This document shows positions 42,535 to 50,563 of a stretch of 64,000 bases of DNA, piece by piece. Numbering within the stretch: the first letter of the stretch is position 1; each line of letters begins with the position of its first letter. Source of the stretch: Caulobacter sp. 17J80-11 (GTDB lineage Bacteria; Pseudomonadota; Alphaproteobacteria; Caulobacterales; Caulobacteraceae); assembly GCF_014349105.1 (NCBI RefSeq), contig NZ_JACSJI010000001.1:62001-126000 (forward strand), in the 5' to 3' direction. The translations under genes were made by a program, and so were the position numbers. The notes beneath the pieces are model-generated. The model was given only the letters and a program-made list of their open reading frames with translations. It had not been told where the DNA came from and did not search any database.

Positions 42535-43065
42535 ATGTCGTCCCTGAAGCCGCTCGATCCCGCCGCCGTCGCCCGCAAGCTGAAGGCCGGGACGATCACC
42601 CTGGTGGACGTGCGCGAAGCCGACGAGCGGGCGCGCGAGCGCATCGCCGGCGCCGTCTCCGCCCCGCTGTCCGCCTTCGAAACGGCCGCCGCCGCGTTGG
42701 ACGGCGGACGGGAGGTGGTCTTCCACTGCCGATCCGGAGGCCGCACCACCGCCCACTGCGATCGCCTCGCCGCGGCCGTCGCCGGCCAGGCCTTCGTGCT
42801 GGAGGGCGGCATCGAGGCCTGGAAGAAGGCGGGCCTGCCCGTCGCCGCCGACCGCAAGGCGCCGCTCGAGATCATGCGTCAGGTGCAGATCGCGGCGGGG
42901 ACCCTGGTGCTGACCGGGGTGGTCCTGGGCTTCCTCGTGCATCCCGGCTTCTTCGGCCTGTCGGCCTTCGTCGGCGCCGGACTGACCTTCGCCGGATTGA
43001 GCGGCTGGTGCGGCATGGCCAACCTGCTCAAGCTCGCGCCCTGGAACCGGGCGGCGGGGGCCTGA
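42535..43065 (+). CDS. Rhodanese-like sulfurtransferase with C-terminal membrane segment
   Basis: A 176-residue fusion: a rhodanese domain (residues 5-105) with the active-site loop VVFHCRSGGRTTAHCD, then two hydrophobic segments at about 115-135 and 140-160 that resemble a DUF2892 membrane module (WCGMANLLKLAPWNR at the end). The rhodanese passes persulfide sulfur and the membrane part keeps it at the inner membrane. It starts 3 bases after the repressor stop with GGAG six bases upstream, so it is in the same operon. Confidence 0.88.
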   Translation: MSSLKPLDPAAVARKLKAGTITLVDVREADERARERIAGAVSAPLSAFETAAAALDGGREVVFHCRSGGRTTAHCDRLAAAVAGQAFVLEGGIEAWKKAGLPVAADRKAPLEIMRQVQIAAGTLVLTGVVLGFLVHPGFFGLSAFVGAGLTFAGLSGWCGMANLLKLAPWNRAAGA

Positions 43066-43067
43066 GC

Positions 43068-43850
43068 ATGGACCTCACAGTGTGGTCCGCCAGCGCGACC
43101 GTCGTCTCGGGCGCGCTGGTCGGGCTGCTGCTGGCCGTGTTCGGCGGCGGCGGCTCGGTCCTCGCCACGCCCCTGTTGCTCTACTTTGTCGGCGTGACGA
43201 ACCCGCACGTGGCGATCGGAACCTCCAGCGCGGCGGTGGCGGTCAACGCCTTGGTCAACCTCGTCGGCCACTGGCGCGGCGGGCGGGTGAAGTGGCCCTG
43301 CGCCGCCGTGTTCGGCGTCTCGGGCCTGCTCGGCGCGCTGGCCGGGTCCAGCCTGGCCAAGCAGGTCGGCGGCCAGCTGTTGCTGTTGTTCTTCGCCGTC
43401 GCCATGGCGGCCGTCGCGGTCTCCATGCTGCGCAAGCGCGGCGACAGCGGCGACCCGGCCGTGCGCATCACGCCCGGGCTGGCCGCGCGTCTGGCCCCGA
43501 CCGGGCTCGTCGTGGGCTTCGCGGCCGGCTTCTTCGGCATCGGCGGCGGCTTTCTGATCGTCCCGGGCCTCATGGCCGCGGCCGGCATGACGCTGGCCAA
43601 CGCCGCGGCGTCCAGCCTGGTCTCGGTCTCGCTGTTCGGGATGTCGACGGCGGCCAACTACGCGGCCTCCAGACTGGTGCTGTGGCCGGTGGTCGGCTGG
43701 TTCCTGGTCGGCGGCGTGGCCGGTGGCGCGGCGGGCCTGAAGGCGGCCGACGCGCTGGGCGCGCGGGCCGCGCTGGGGCGGACCCTGTTCGCAGGGCTGA
43801 TCCTGATCGTGGCCGGCTACGTCGCCTGGCGCGCGCTGTCCGGGATGTGA
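43068..43850 (+). CDS. TauE/SafE family sulfite exporter
   Basis: A 260-residue, about eight-helix membrane protein with the two half-repeats LLLAVFGGGGSVLATPLLLY and GFAAGFFGIGGGFLIVPGLM, the TauE/SafE pattern. Exporters of this group move sulfite or similar sulfur compounds out of the cell. It follows the rhodanese gene by two bases and ends the sulfide operon, consistent with removing sulfite made by the persulfide dioxygenase-like hydrolase. Confidence 0.9.
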   Translation: MDLTVWSASATVVSGALVGLLLAVFGGGGSVLATPLLLYFVGVTNPHVAIGTSSAAVAVNALVNLVGHWRGGRVKWPCAAVFGVSGLLGALAGSSLAKQVGGQLLLLFFAVAMAAVAVSMLRKRGDSGDPAVRITPGLAARLAPTGLVVGFAAGFFGIGGGFLIVPGLMAAAGMTLANAAASSLVSVSLFGMSTAANYAASRLVLWPVVGWFLVGGVAGGAAGLKAADALGARAALGRTLFAGLILIVAGYVAWRALSGM

Positions 43851-43854
43851 CGGC

Positions 43855-44418
43855 TCAGGCGTGGTGATCCATTTCCAGCGCGTCCTTCGCCTCCAGCATG
43901 GCCAGCTTGAACTGCAGGGGGTCGGTGATGGTGCGCAGCTTGTTGATGGCGACGTCCGACGCGGTCAGGATCTCGATGTCGCCGTAGCCGAAGATGCGGC
44001 CCCACAGCGACTGGCGCGACTTCACGTCGTTCAACTTCTCCAGCAGGGTGTCGATCACGTCCTTGGAGAGCACGCCCTTCAGCTGCAGCACGCGGCGGTC
44101 GGTCATGACGTACATGTGGTTGCGCCAGCTCAGCCACTCCCACAGCCACAGCACGGCGGGCAGCAGGGCCGCCACGAGGGCGGCCAGGAAGGCGGGGCTG
44201 CGTGGGCTCTGGACCAGCAGGACCGCGGCCAGGATCAGGGCGGCGAAGGTCAGTCCGACCCACAGCGCGGTCTTGGAGACCCCCACCAGCCAGTGGCGGC
44301 GCACGATCATCAGAACGCGTTCGTCCTTGCCCAGGACCTTGGCGAGATAGCCGGTCGCGGTCACGGCCGGGGCCGCGCTCACGCCGGCGGTCGCGGCCTC
44401 GGTGTTCGTTTCCGCCAT
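43855..44418 (-). CDS. PH-domain membrane protein
   Basis: A 187-residue protein: N-terminal flexible segment of about 35 residues, a conserved LAKVLGKDERVLMIVRRHWL, two helices (about 45-70 and 78-100) and a bacterial PH-like domain (RNHMYVMTDRRVLQLKGVLS, IEILTASDVAINKLRTI). This bPH2 arrangement is widespread; partners are unknown. It lies convergent to the sulfite exporter and stops 4 bases after it. Confidence 0.85.
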   Translation of the reverse strand: MAETNTEAATAGVSAAPAVTATGYLAKVLGKDERVLMIVRRHWLVGVSKTALWVGLTFAALILAAVLLVQSPRSPAFLAALVAALLPAVLWLWEWLSWRNHMYVMTDRRVLQLKGVLSKDVIDTLLEKLNDVKSRQSLWGRIFGYGDIEILTASDVAINKLRTITDPLQFKLAMLEAKDALEMDHHA

Positions 44419-44482
44419 GGCGTCACCTTCCGAACGTCGTTCGGCCGGGACGTTAACCTTTGCGGACTGGAGCGGAAAGAGC

Positions 44483-44538
44483 CTCCGGCGCCGGGGGGCT
44501 GATCCGACGCCGGAGCAAGGTTCCTTGAAATCGGAACC
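44483..44538 (-). terminator. Hairpin region after the small membrane protein gene
   Basis: CTCCGGCG/CGCCGGAG (44483-44490 with 44508-44515) and, closer to the gene, GGTTCC/GGAACC (44519-44524 with 44533-44538). Only a short pyrimidine stretch follows, so I regard it as a weak terminator. Confidence 0.4.
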
Positions 44539-44541
44539 CGG

Positions 44542-44724
44542 TCAGACGCCGAAGGTCTGGCCGAAATAAGCAGCGGCGAAGGCCGCGGCGACGACGAGAC
44601 CGCCGCCGGCGAGCAGGGTGCTGACCACGCCGCCCCACGACGTCCGGCGGGCCTTGAGCACGCGGACGTAGAGCACCGGCTCGGTGTTGAAGGCTTCGCT
44701 GCCGACGATGTTGTGCTGGGACAT
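44542..44724 (-). CDS. 60-residue single-helix membrane protein
   Basis: A small protein starting at ATG 44724 with GGGGAAG upstream. Short N-terminal cytosolic part (MSQHNIVGSEAFNTEPVLYV), basic stretch RVLKARRTSWGG, then one membrane helix VVSTLLAGGGLVVAAAFAAA. The in-frame extension to 45003 overlaps the leader of the DUF885 gene and is not likely to be coding. Not recognised. Confidence 0.65.
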   Translation of the reverse strand: MSQHNIVGSEAFNTEPVLYVRVLKARRTSWGGVVSTLLAGGGLVVAAAFAAAYFGQTFGV

Positions 44725-44920
44725 TGGACGCTTCCCCGACTGTAAGCTTGTGTACGCCTTAACTATGAGGCGGCGGGGATGTGGCGACTTCGTGGCGCCG
44801 ACGGGGGCGGAGCGCCGCGGCAGGGCGTCGCAGCCAGGGCGTGGAGCTTTCCGAAACTTCATTTGCGCCTTGGGTTCGCGCGGATAACCTCGGTCGTTCG
44901 AACCCGGGGAGGGGCGCCTG

Positions 44921-46666
44921 ATGAAGACCGTATTCCTGACCGTTTTGGCCGCGACCGCCGCCTTGTCCGCGCCGCTGGCCGCCAGCGCCGCCGAACCGGC
45001 CAAGGGCGCCGCCGCCGAGGTCGAGGCGCTGGCCGACGCCTGGGTGAAGCTGCAGCTGCAGACCGACCCGACCGTCTCCTACTTCTCCGGCCTGCCGGTC
45101 CAGAGCCACGCCCGCTTCGTCGACCGCTCGCCGGCCGGGCTCGCCGCCTACGAGAAGAGCGAGGACGAGCTGCTGGCCAAGCTGACGCGGATCGACGCCC
45201 GCGCCCTGGCCGGGTCCCCGTCGCTCGTCACCTACGCCGGCCTGAAGGAACAGCTGGAGGCGGGCCGCGACATGCGCGTCTGCCACACCGAGTGGTGGGA
45301 CGTGAACCACATGTTCGGCTGGCACACGGGCATGGCGCGCATCGCCGCCCTGCAGCCGCTGGGCACGGACGAGCTGCGCGCCCAGGCCCTGCAGCGTTGG
45401 GGCTCGCTCCCGGCCTTCGCCGACACGGAGATCGCCAACCTGAAGACCGGCCTGACCCACGGCTATTCGGCGCCGAAGTCGGTGGTCGACCGGGTGGTCA
45501 AGCAGGTCGACGGCATGATCGCCGCCGATCCGGAGAAGTCGCCGTTCTGGGTGCTGGCCACCCACGACGCCGACCCGGCCTTCCAGGCCGCCATGCGCCA
45601 GGTCATCACCGACAGGATCAACCCGGCCCTGAAGCGCTACAGCGACTACCTGTCCAAGGAATACCGGCCGCAGGCGCGCGAGAGCCTGGGCCTGTCGGCC
45701 CTGCCGGACGGCGTGCCCTGCTACCGGGCCTTCCTGCGCACCTACACCACCCTCGACCGCGACCCGAAGGCGGTCTTCGAGCTGGGCCAGAAGACCGTCG
45801 CCGCCAACCTGGCGACCGTGAAGGCCATGGGGCGTAAACTCTACGGCTCGGACGACTTGGCGACCATCGTGGCCAGGACGCGCGAGGCCCCGGACAACCA
45901 CTTCGCCTCGGAAGAGGAGCTGATCGCCTACACCCGCGCGACCGTCGACGCGTCCCGCGCCAAGACCGCCGTCCTGTTCGAGCGCATGCCGCCGCAGGTG
46001 ATGGAGGTGAAGCCGATGGAGAGCTACCAGCGCGGCACCGGGGTCAGCTCGCACTACGAAGCCTCGCCGGACATGGCCAAGACCGCCACCTACCGCATCC
46101 AGTCGGAGAACTGGCAGGGCGAGACCCGCGGCGGCGCGGCCATCACAGCCGTGCACGAGGGCTGGCCCGGCCACCACATGCAGATCGCCACCGCCTATTC
46201 GACGCCGTCGAACGACTTCACCCGCATGTCGTTCAACTCGGCCTTCGTCGAGGGCTGGGCGCGCTATGCCGAGGCCCTGTCGGAGGAGGCGGGCGTCTAT
46301 GACAACCCCTACGCCGCCGTCAGCCGGCGCCTGTGGCCGGCGCGCGGCATGGTGGTGGATCCGGGCGTGCACCTGTACGGCTGGAGCCGCGAACAGGCGG
46401 CGCGCTACATGGCCGAGTCCGGCCGCTTCACCTACGAGGAGTCGCTGGACACCATCGACCGCATCGCCGTGCTGCCGGGCCAGCTGACCGCCTACGACTC
46501 CGGCGCGCTGGAGATCTTCGCGCTCCGCAAGCAGGCCGAAGCCGCGCTGGGCCCGAAGTTCGACCTGAAGGCCTTCCACCAGGTGGTGCTGAAGGACGGG
46601 GTCGTGCCGCTGCCGGCGCTGCGCGCCTCGGTCGAGGCCTGGATCGCCGAACAGCGCAAGAAATAG
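44921..46666 (+). CDS. DUF885 family exported metallopeptidase-like protein
   Basis: A 581-residue exported protein: signal peptide to about residue 22 (ASAAE). The signature region TAVHEGWPGHHMQIATAYST (about residues 410-428) is the DUF885 motif, a HExxxGH-type zinc site, followed by NSAFVEGWARYAEAL with a conserved Glu. Members are carboxypeptidase- or dipeptidase-like but few are characterised. Upstream helices and the conserved GTGVSSHYEASPD block fit. Single gene, start preceded by GGGGAGGGG. Confidence 0.88.
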   Translation: MKTVFLTVLAATAALSAPLAASAAEPAKGAAAEVEALADAWVKLQLQTDPTVSYFSGLPVQSHARFVDRSPAGLAAYEKSEDELLAKLTRIDARALAGSPSLVTYAGLKEQLEAGRDMRVCHTEWWDVNHMFGWHTGMARIAALQPLGTDELRAQALQRWGSLPAFADTEIANLKTGLTHGYSAPKSVVDRVVKQVDGMIAADPEKSPFWVLATHDADPAFQAAMRQVITDRINPALKRYSDYLSKEYRPQARESLGLSALPDGVPCYRAFLRTYTTLDRDPKAVFELGQKTVAANLATVKAMGRKLYGSDDLATIVARTREAPDNHFASEEELIAYTRATVDASRAKTAVLFERMPPQVMEVKPMESYQRGTGVSSHYEASPDMAKTATYRIQSENWQGETRGGAAITAVHEGWPGHHMQIATAYSTPSNDFTRMSFNSAFVEGWARYAEALSEEAGVYDNPYAAVSRRLWPARGMVVDPGVHLYGWSREQAARYMAESGRFTYEESLDTIDRIAVLPGQLTAYDSGALEIFALRKQAEAALGPKFDLKAFHQVVLKDGVVPLPALRASVEAWIAEQRKK

Positions 46667-46668
46667 GG

Positions 46669-46677
46669 TTATCCACA
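46669..46677 (+). promoter_or_regulatory. Perfect DnaA box upstream of gapR
   Basis: TTATCCACA is the textbook high-affinity DnaA-binding 9-mer. It begins directly after the DUF885 stop, 101 bases before the gapR start, and the next bases form a hairpin. Expected to occur less than once by chance in a window of this GC content. Confidence 0.65.
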
Positions 46678-46703
46678 GGCTGCGGCGACGAGTCCGCAGC
46701 CTG
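46676..46703 (+). other. Perfect 10-bp hairpin next to the DnaA box
   Basis: CAGGCTGCGG pairs with CCGCAGCCTG around an 8-base loop. No T tract. It could stop the DUF885 transcript or structure the gapR leader. Confidence 0.5.
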
Positions 46704-46777
46704 CGGCGGCGGCGCGGTTGAGCGGCGTCCGTTCGATGAGTAGCGTCCGCGCGAATTTCTTCCCGGAGTATCTCTCG

Positions 46778-47056
46778 ATGGACGACGTCTTTTCCGCCGC
46801 CGCTTCCGATCCCGACGTCCTGACCGCGACCGCGCAGGGCCGTCTGAAGTCCTTCATCGAGCGCATCGAGCGGCTGGAAGAAGACAAGCAGGCCGTCATG
46901 AACGACATGAAGGAGGTCTTCGCCGAGGCCAAGGGCGAAGGCTTCGACGTGAAGATCATGCGCAAGGTCATCCGCCTGCGTAAGCAGGACAAGGTCAAGC
47001 GGCAGGAAGAAGAGGCGCTGGTCGACCTCTACCTGTCCGCCATCGGGGGCCTTTGA
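46778..47056 (+). CDS. gapR: GapR (DUF2312) nucleoid-associated protein
   Basis: A 92-residue protein nearly identical in layout to Caulobacter GapR, which binds overtwisted DNA ahead of replication and transcription. Conserved blocks: TAQGRLKSFIERIERLEEDK, EVFAEAKGEGFDVKIMRKVI, RLRKQDKVKRQEEEALVDLY and the end LSAIGGL. The start at 46778 is preceded by CGGAG; upstream in-frame codons to 46718 are not conserved. It is followed with a 4-base overlap by a second gene. A DnaA box lies upstream. Confidence 0.94.
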   Translation: MDDVFSAAASDPDVLTATAQGRLKSFIERIERLEEDKQAVMNDMKEVFAEAKGEGFDVKIMRKVIRLRKQDKVKRQEEEALVDLYLSAIGGL

Positions 47057-47397
47057 AGCGAAAGCTTCCCGACCGGAAGGCGGCGGCCCGACGGGCCGCC
47101 CTCCGCGCTTTGGCCAAGGCCAAGCGCACCGCCGACAAGGCGGGCGTCACCCTCTCCGAGTGGGAGGATGAATTCCTCGGCTCCGTCGCCGAGCGGGTGA
47201 AGACCTACGGCCGCGCGTTCGGCGACCCCGAGAAGGGCGACCCGAACGCGCCGCTGTCGGTGATGCAGGCGGTCAAGCTCAAGCAGATCGCCGCCAAGGC
47301 GACCGGCGAGACGTCCGGGCCTGACAAGCCGAACCGGAGCCGACGCGGCTTCCGCCCGCGTCCGGCGCGTCAACTCGACCCCGAGTTCGAAGAGTAG
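47053..47397 (+). CDS. Basic small protein coupled to gapR
   Basis: A 114-residue cytosolic protein starting with TTG at 47053, overlapping the gapR stop as TTGA. Strongly basic N terminus (KRKLPDRKAAARRAALRALA), central segment LSEWEDEFLGSVAERVKTYG and a basic C terminus rich in Arg (RSRRGFRPRPARQLDP). Could bind nucleic acid and work with GapR, but I have no family for it. The coupled start and matching codon use support a real gene. Confidence 0.7.
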   Translation: MKRKLPDRKAAARRAALRALAKAKRTADKAGVTLSEWEDEFLGSVAERVKTYGRAFGDPEKGDPNAPLSVMQAVKLKQIAAKATGETSGPDKPNRSRRGFRPRPARQLDPEFEE

Positions 47398-47446
47398 CGC
47401 TCACCGACGGCGCACTCCCGCGTTCCTCCGGCGACACGGAGGGTTC

Positions 47447-48487
47447 ATGGCGCTTTCAGTCAGCCGGCGGTCGCTGCTCGCGGCCGCGGCCGTTCCTGTC
47501 GCCGCCTGGCGTGCGCCCGCGCGCCCGTGGCCGCGCGAGGTGCTGGCCTTCTACTACGGCTGGTGGGGTCCGGCCGCGACGTCCGGCGCGCGCCGGCACT
47601 GGGGCGAGGCCCGGCCCGACGGAGCGGGCGTGACCGGCGCCCGACATTCGCCGCAGCGCGGCCTCTACGACAGCCTGAATGCGTCCGACGTCGCCTGGCA
47701 GATCGCGCAGGCGCGCGCGGCCGGGATCAGCGGCTTCGTGGCCAGCTGGTGGGGGCGCGGCTGCTACGAAGACGCCAACCTCGAGCTGCTGCTGCGCGCG
47801 GCGGCCGGGTCGCCGTTCCGGGTGTGCGCCTACTACGAGACCAGCGGCGACGGCCCTCGCGAAGGCGAGGCGGCCGCGGCGCGGATCACCGCGGACCTGG
47901 ACTGGCTCGCGCGCCGACACATGACCTCGCCCGCCTGGCTGACGGTCGAGGGCCGTCCGGTGCTGTTCGTGTTCGACCGGGTCTGCGATCAGGTCGAGCC
48001 GCTGGTCCTGGCCGCTGCGGTGCGGCGGTTGCGGGCGGCGGGCGGACCGCGCCTGTTCGTGATCGGCCCCGCCACCTACCCGGAGACGCGGGCGGCGCGG
48101 GCGCCCTGGTTCGACGCCCTGCACGCCTATTCCATCCTGCCGGACGTCTACGACGTGGGAATGTGGGGGCTGGCCGACGCGGCGGGGCGACGTTACCGGC
48201 GCGAAGTCGCCGCGGCCGGCCGCGGCCTGGCCTGCGTGCCCGTGTCGCCGGGCTACGACGACCGCGGGGTGGAAGATCGGCCGGGCCGCCGGCCGGTGCT
48301 GAAACGGCGCGACGGCGCCACCTACCGCGCCCTGTGGGACGCGGCGATCCGCGCCGGCCCGGACTGGGTGCTGATCACGTCCTGGAACGAATGGCACGAG
48401 GCGACCGAGATCGAGCCCTCCGTCGAGAACGGAGGACGCGAGCTCGCGACCACACGGGAGATGGTCAGGCGGTTCCGAACCGCTTAG
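47447..48487 (+). CDS. Tat-exported glycoside hydrolase, GH99-like
   Basis: A 346-residue protein with a twin-arginine signal (VSRRSLLAAAAVPVAAW) and the features of GH99/WbsX-type enzymes: VLAFYYGWWGP, GISGFVASWWGRGCYED, WLTVEGRPVLFVFDRV, DALHAYSIL, and the terminal ITSWNEWHEATEIEPS with the catalytic-region Glu residues. Such enzymes cut endo-alpha-mannosidic links in mannans and glycoproteins. AAGGGT-like ACGGAGGG upstream of the ATG. Only a small distance from the gapR pair, but no shared control visible. Confidence 0.85.
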   Translation: MALSVSRRSLLAAAAVPVAAWRAPARPWPREVLAFYYGWWGPAATSGARRHWGEARPDGAGVTGARHSPQRGLYDSLNASDVAWQIAQARAAGISGFVASWWGRGCYEDANLELLLRAAAGSPFRVCAYYETSGDGPREGEAAAARITADLDWLARRHMTSPAWLTVEGRPVLFVFDRVCDQVEPLVLAAAVRRLRAAGGPRLFVIGPATYPETRAARAPWFDALHAYSILPDVYDVGMWGLADAAGRRYRREVAAAGRGLACVPVSPGYDDRGVEDRPGRRPVLKRRDGATYRALWDAAIRAGPDWVLITSWNEWHEATEIEPSVENGGRELATTREMVRRFRTA

Positions 48488-49944
48488 CCGACTTCCTTCA
48501 GCACGCCTTCGAGGCCCTGCTCGCGCACCTTGCGGTACAGGGTCGAGCGGCCGATGCCGAGGCGGCGCGCCACCTCCGACATGTGGCCGGCGTAGACCTC
48601 GATGGCGTGCTGGATGAGGTCGCGCTCGATCTCTTCCAGGGTGCGCAGGTGGCCGTTGTCGCCCAGGATGCGCACGGGCGCGTCCGGCATCGGCGGCAGG
48701 ATCGAGGCCGGGTGCTCGGACGCGGCGGCTGAGACCGGCGCGTCCTCGTCCACGGCGGCCAGGGGCGCCTTCACGCCGGAGACGGCCGGGAAGTCGTGCG
48801 GCTGCAGGAAGGCCCCGTCGGCCAGCACGATGGCGCGGTAGACGGTGTTTTCCAGCTGGCGGACGTTGCCCGGCCAGTCGTAGGCGCACAGCAGGGCGAG
48901 GGTTTCGGGGCTGGCGCCGGCGATGCGCTTGCCTTCCTCCACGTTGAAGCGGCGCACGAAGTGGTCGACCAGGGCCGGGACGTCCTCGCGGCGTTCACGC
49001 AAGGCCGGGGCCTCGATCGGGAAGACGTTGAGCCGGTAGTACAGGTCCTCGCGGAAGCGGCCCTCGGCCACCGCCTGCGACAGGTCGCGGTTGGTGGCGG
49101 CGATGATCCGCACATCGACCTTCACGGCGCGCTTGGAGCCGACCGGGTCGATCTCGCGCTCCTGCAGGGCGCGCAGCAGCTTGACCTGCATTTCGAGCGG
49201 CAGTTCGCCGACCTCGTCGAGGAACAGGGCGCCGCCGTGGGCTTCCTGGAACTTGCCGAGGTGCTTGTCGGTCGCGCCGGTGAAGCTGCCCTTCTCGTGG
49301 CCGAACAGGATCGATTCCACGAGGTTGGCGGGCAGGGCGCCGCAGTTCACGGCCACGAACGGTTTGCCGGCGCGGTCGGAGGCGCCGTGCACGGCGCGGG
49401 CGATCACTTCCTTGCCCACGCCGCTTTCGCCGAGGATCAGCACCGGGATGGCCGAGGACGCGGCCCGCTCGCCCAGCTTCTTAACCAGGCGCATGGGCGC
49501 AGACTGGCCGACCAGGTCGTCGAAGCTGGTGCGCCCGCCGACATGCTTCTTCAGCCGGTCGACTTCGGCGACCAGGTCGCCGGTCTGCAGGGCGTTCTGG
49601 ATCGAGACCAGGATGCGCTCGGGGCTGGCCGGCTTCACGAAGAAATCCTGCGCCCCGGCCTGCATGGCCTTGACCACGGTTTCAATGCCGCCGGTCGCGG
49701 TCAGCACCACGATCGGGGTGCGCACGCCCGAGGCGCGCGCTTCCTTCAGCGTGTCCAGGCCCGACATGCCGGGCATGACGAGGTCCAGCAGGACCACGTC
49801 GGCGCCGCCGCCGGTCGTCAGGCGATCCAGCGCCTGGCGGCCGTTCTCGGCGTGCACGACCTGGAAGCCCTCGCGGTCGAGCACGGCCTGGATCAGACGG
49901 CGCTGCGTCGGGTCGTCGTCGACGACCAGAACGGTTTTAGCCAT
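48484..49944 (-). CDS. tacA: Sigma-54 NtrC-type response regulator, TacA-like
   Basis: A 486-residue regulator with receiver domain (phospho-acceptor Asp54 in [12 protein letters not shown]), AAA+ sigma-54 domain (Walker A GESGVGKE, Walker [19 protein letters not shown] loop in [10 protein letters not shown]) and a Fis-type helix-turn-helix C terminus ([20 protein letters not shown]). Length and Asp position match Caulobacter TacA, which drives stalk and cell-fate genes; I make this assignment from memory and moderately. The start at 49944 follows GGTGGAG. The loop has GSFTGA instead of the usual GAFTGA, a known variant. Its stop overlaps the GH99 gene's end by four bases. Confidence 0.75.
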   Translation of the reverse strand: MAKTVLVVDDDPTQRRLIQAVLDREGFQVVHAENGRQALDRLTTGGGADVVLLDLVMPGMSGLDTLKEARASGVRTPIVVLTATGGIETVVKAMQAGAQDFFVKPASPERILVSIQNALQTGDLVAEVDRLKKHVGGRTSFDDLVGQSAPMRLVKKLGERAASSAIPVLILGESGVGKEVIARAVHGASDRAGKPFVAVNCGALPANLVESILFGHEKGSFTGATDKHLGKFQEAHGGALFLDEVGELPLEMQVKLLRALQEREIDPVGSKRAVKVDVRIIAATNRDLSQAVAEGRFREDLYYRLNVFPIEAPALRERREDVPALVDHFVRRFNVEEGKRIAGASPETLALLCAYDWPGNVRQLENTVYRAIVLADGAFLQPHDFPAVSGVKAPLAAVDEDAPVSAAASEHPASILPPMPDAPVRILGDNGHLRTLEEIERDLIQHAIEVYAGHMSEVARRLGIGRSTLYRKVREQGLEGVLKEVG

Positions 49945-50067
49945 GGAGACTCCACCCACCACCTGGATGCCTCGCCTCTTCGGGCGTGGCTCGTTTTGCG
50001 GTGTTGTACGCGGCGGGGGTGAAGATCGGGTTTAAGCCGCGGCCCCGATTCCCGGATTGGGAAGACG

Positions 50068-50481
50068 TCAGTCGGTCACAGGTTCGAAGGTCAGCTGACG
50101 CCCGTCGCGGGTGGTGACGAGCAGGACCCGGTCGTCGATCAGCCGGTAGCCGTCGGCTTCCTGCAGGGCTGACAGAAAGACGTCCTCCTGGTGGACAAGC
50201 GCCGCGTCGCAGGCTGTCCGGGTCGAGCCCAGGCGGGTGATGGCGAGCACGCTGCCCTGCCGGCGCCAGTCGCCGGACCAGCGGTTGCAGCCGCCGAGGC
50301 CCGACGCGCGCCCGTCGTCGCCGAAACGCAGGGTGATGCGGGAGCCGGCGAGCACGCCGCGGGCGTTCAGGTCCGCCAACCGCCAGGCCACGCCGGTGAG
50401 CGGGTCGCTGGTCGGTCCGGCCCGCACGTCCGAGCACCCCCAGAGGGCGACGGCGACGCACGCGGACAGGACGGGACGCAT
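50068..50481 (-). CDS. META-domain (HslJ-like) lipoprotein
   Basis: A 137-residue exported protein with signal peptide and lipobox-like ending LWGCSD, followed by a META domain: GVAWRLADLNARGVLAGSRI, GLGGCNRWSGDWRR, and a conserved C near ITRLGSTRTACDAALVHQED. META/HslJ proteins are linked to heat and novobiocin tolerance or to envelope stress. The GGCNRWSG motif is diagnostic. Single gene, divergent from the M3 peptidase. Confidence 0.85.
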   Translation of the reverse strand: MRPVLSACVAVALWGCSDVRAGPTSDPLTGVAWRLADLNARGVLAGSRITLRFGDDGRASGLGGCNRWSGDWRRQGSVLAITRLGSTRTACDAALVHQEDVFLSALQEADGYRLIDDRVLLVTTRDGRQLTFEPVTD

Positions 50482-50563
50482 GACGGCACTCCAGCGGCCT
50501 AGACGCGTGCAAGTACCCCTAGGGTGACTGGAGGGTTCCAGAGAGCGTGGTTATGTGTCGGTC

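Noticed and set aside
44453-44765. TTAA-containing sites as possible CtrA binding sites near the small membrane gene
   Set aside because: Only half-sites; no TTAA-N7-TTAA arrangement was found.
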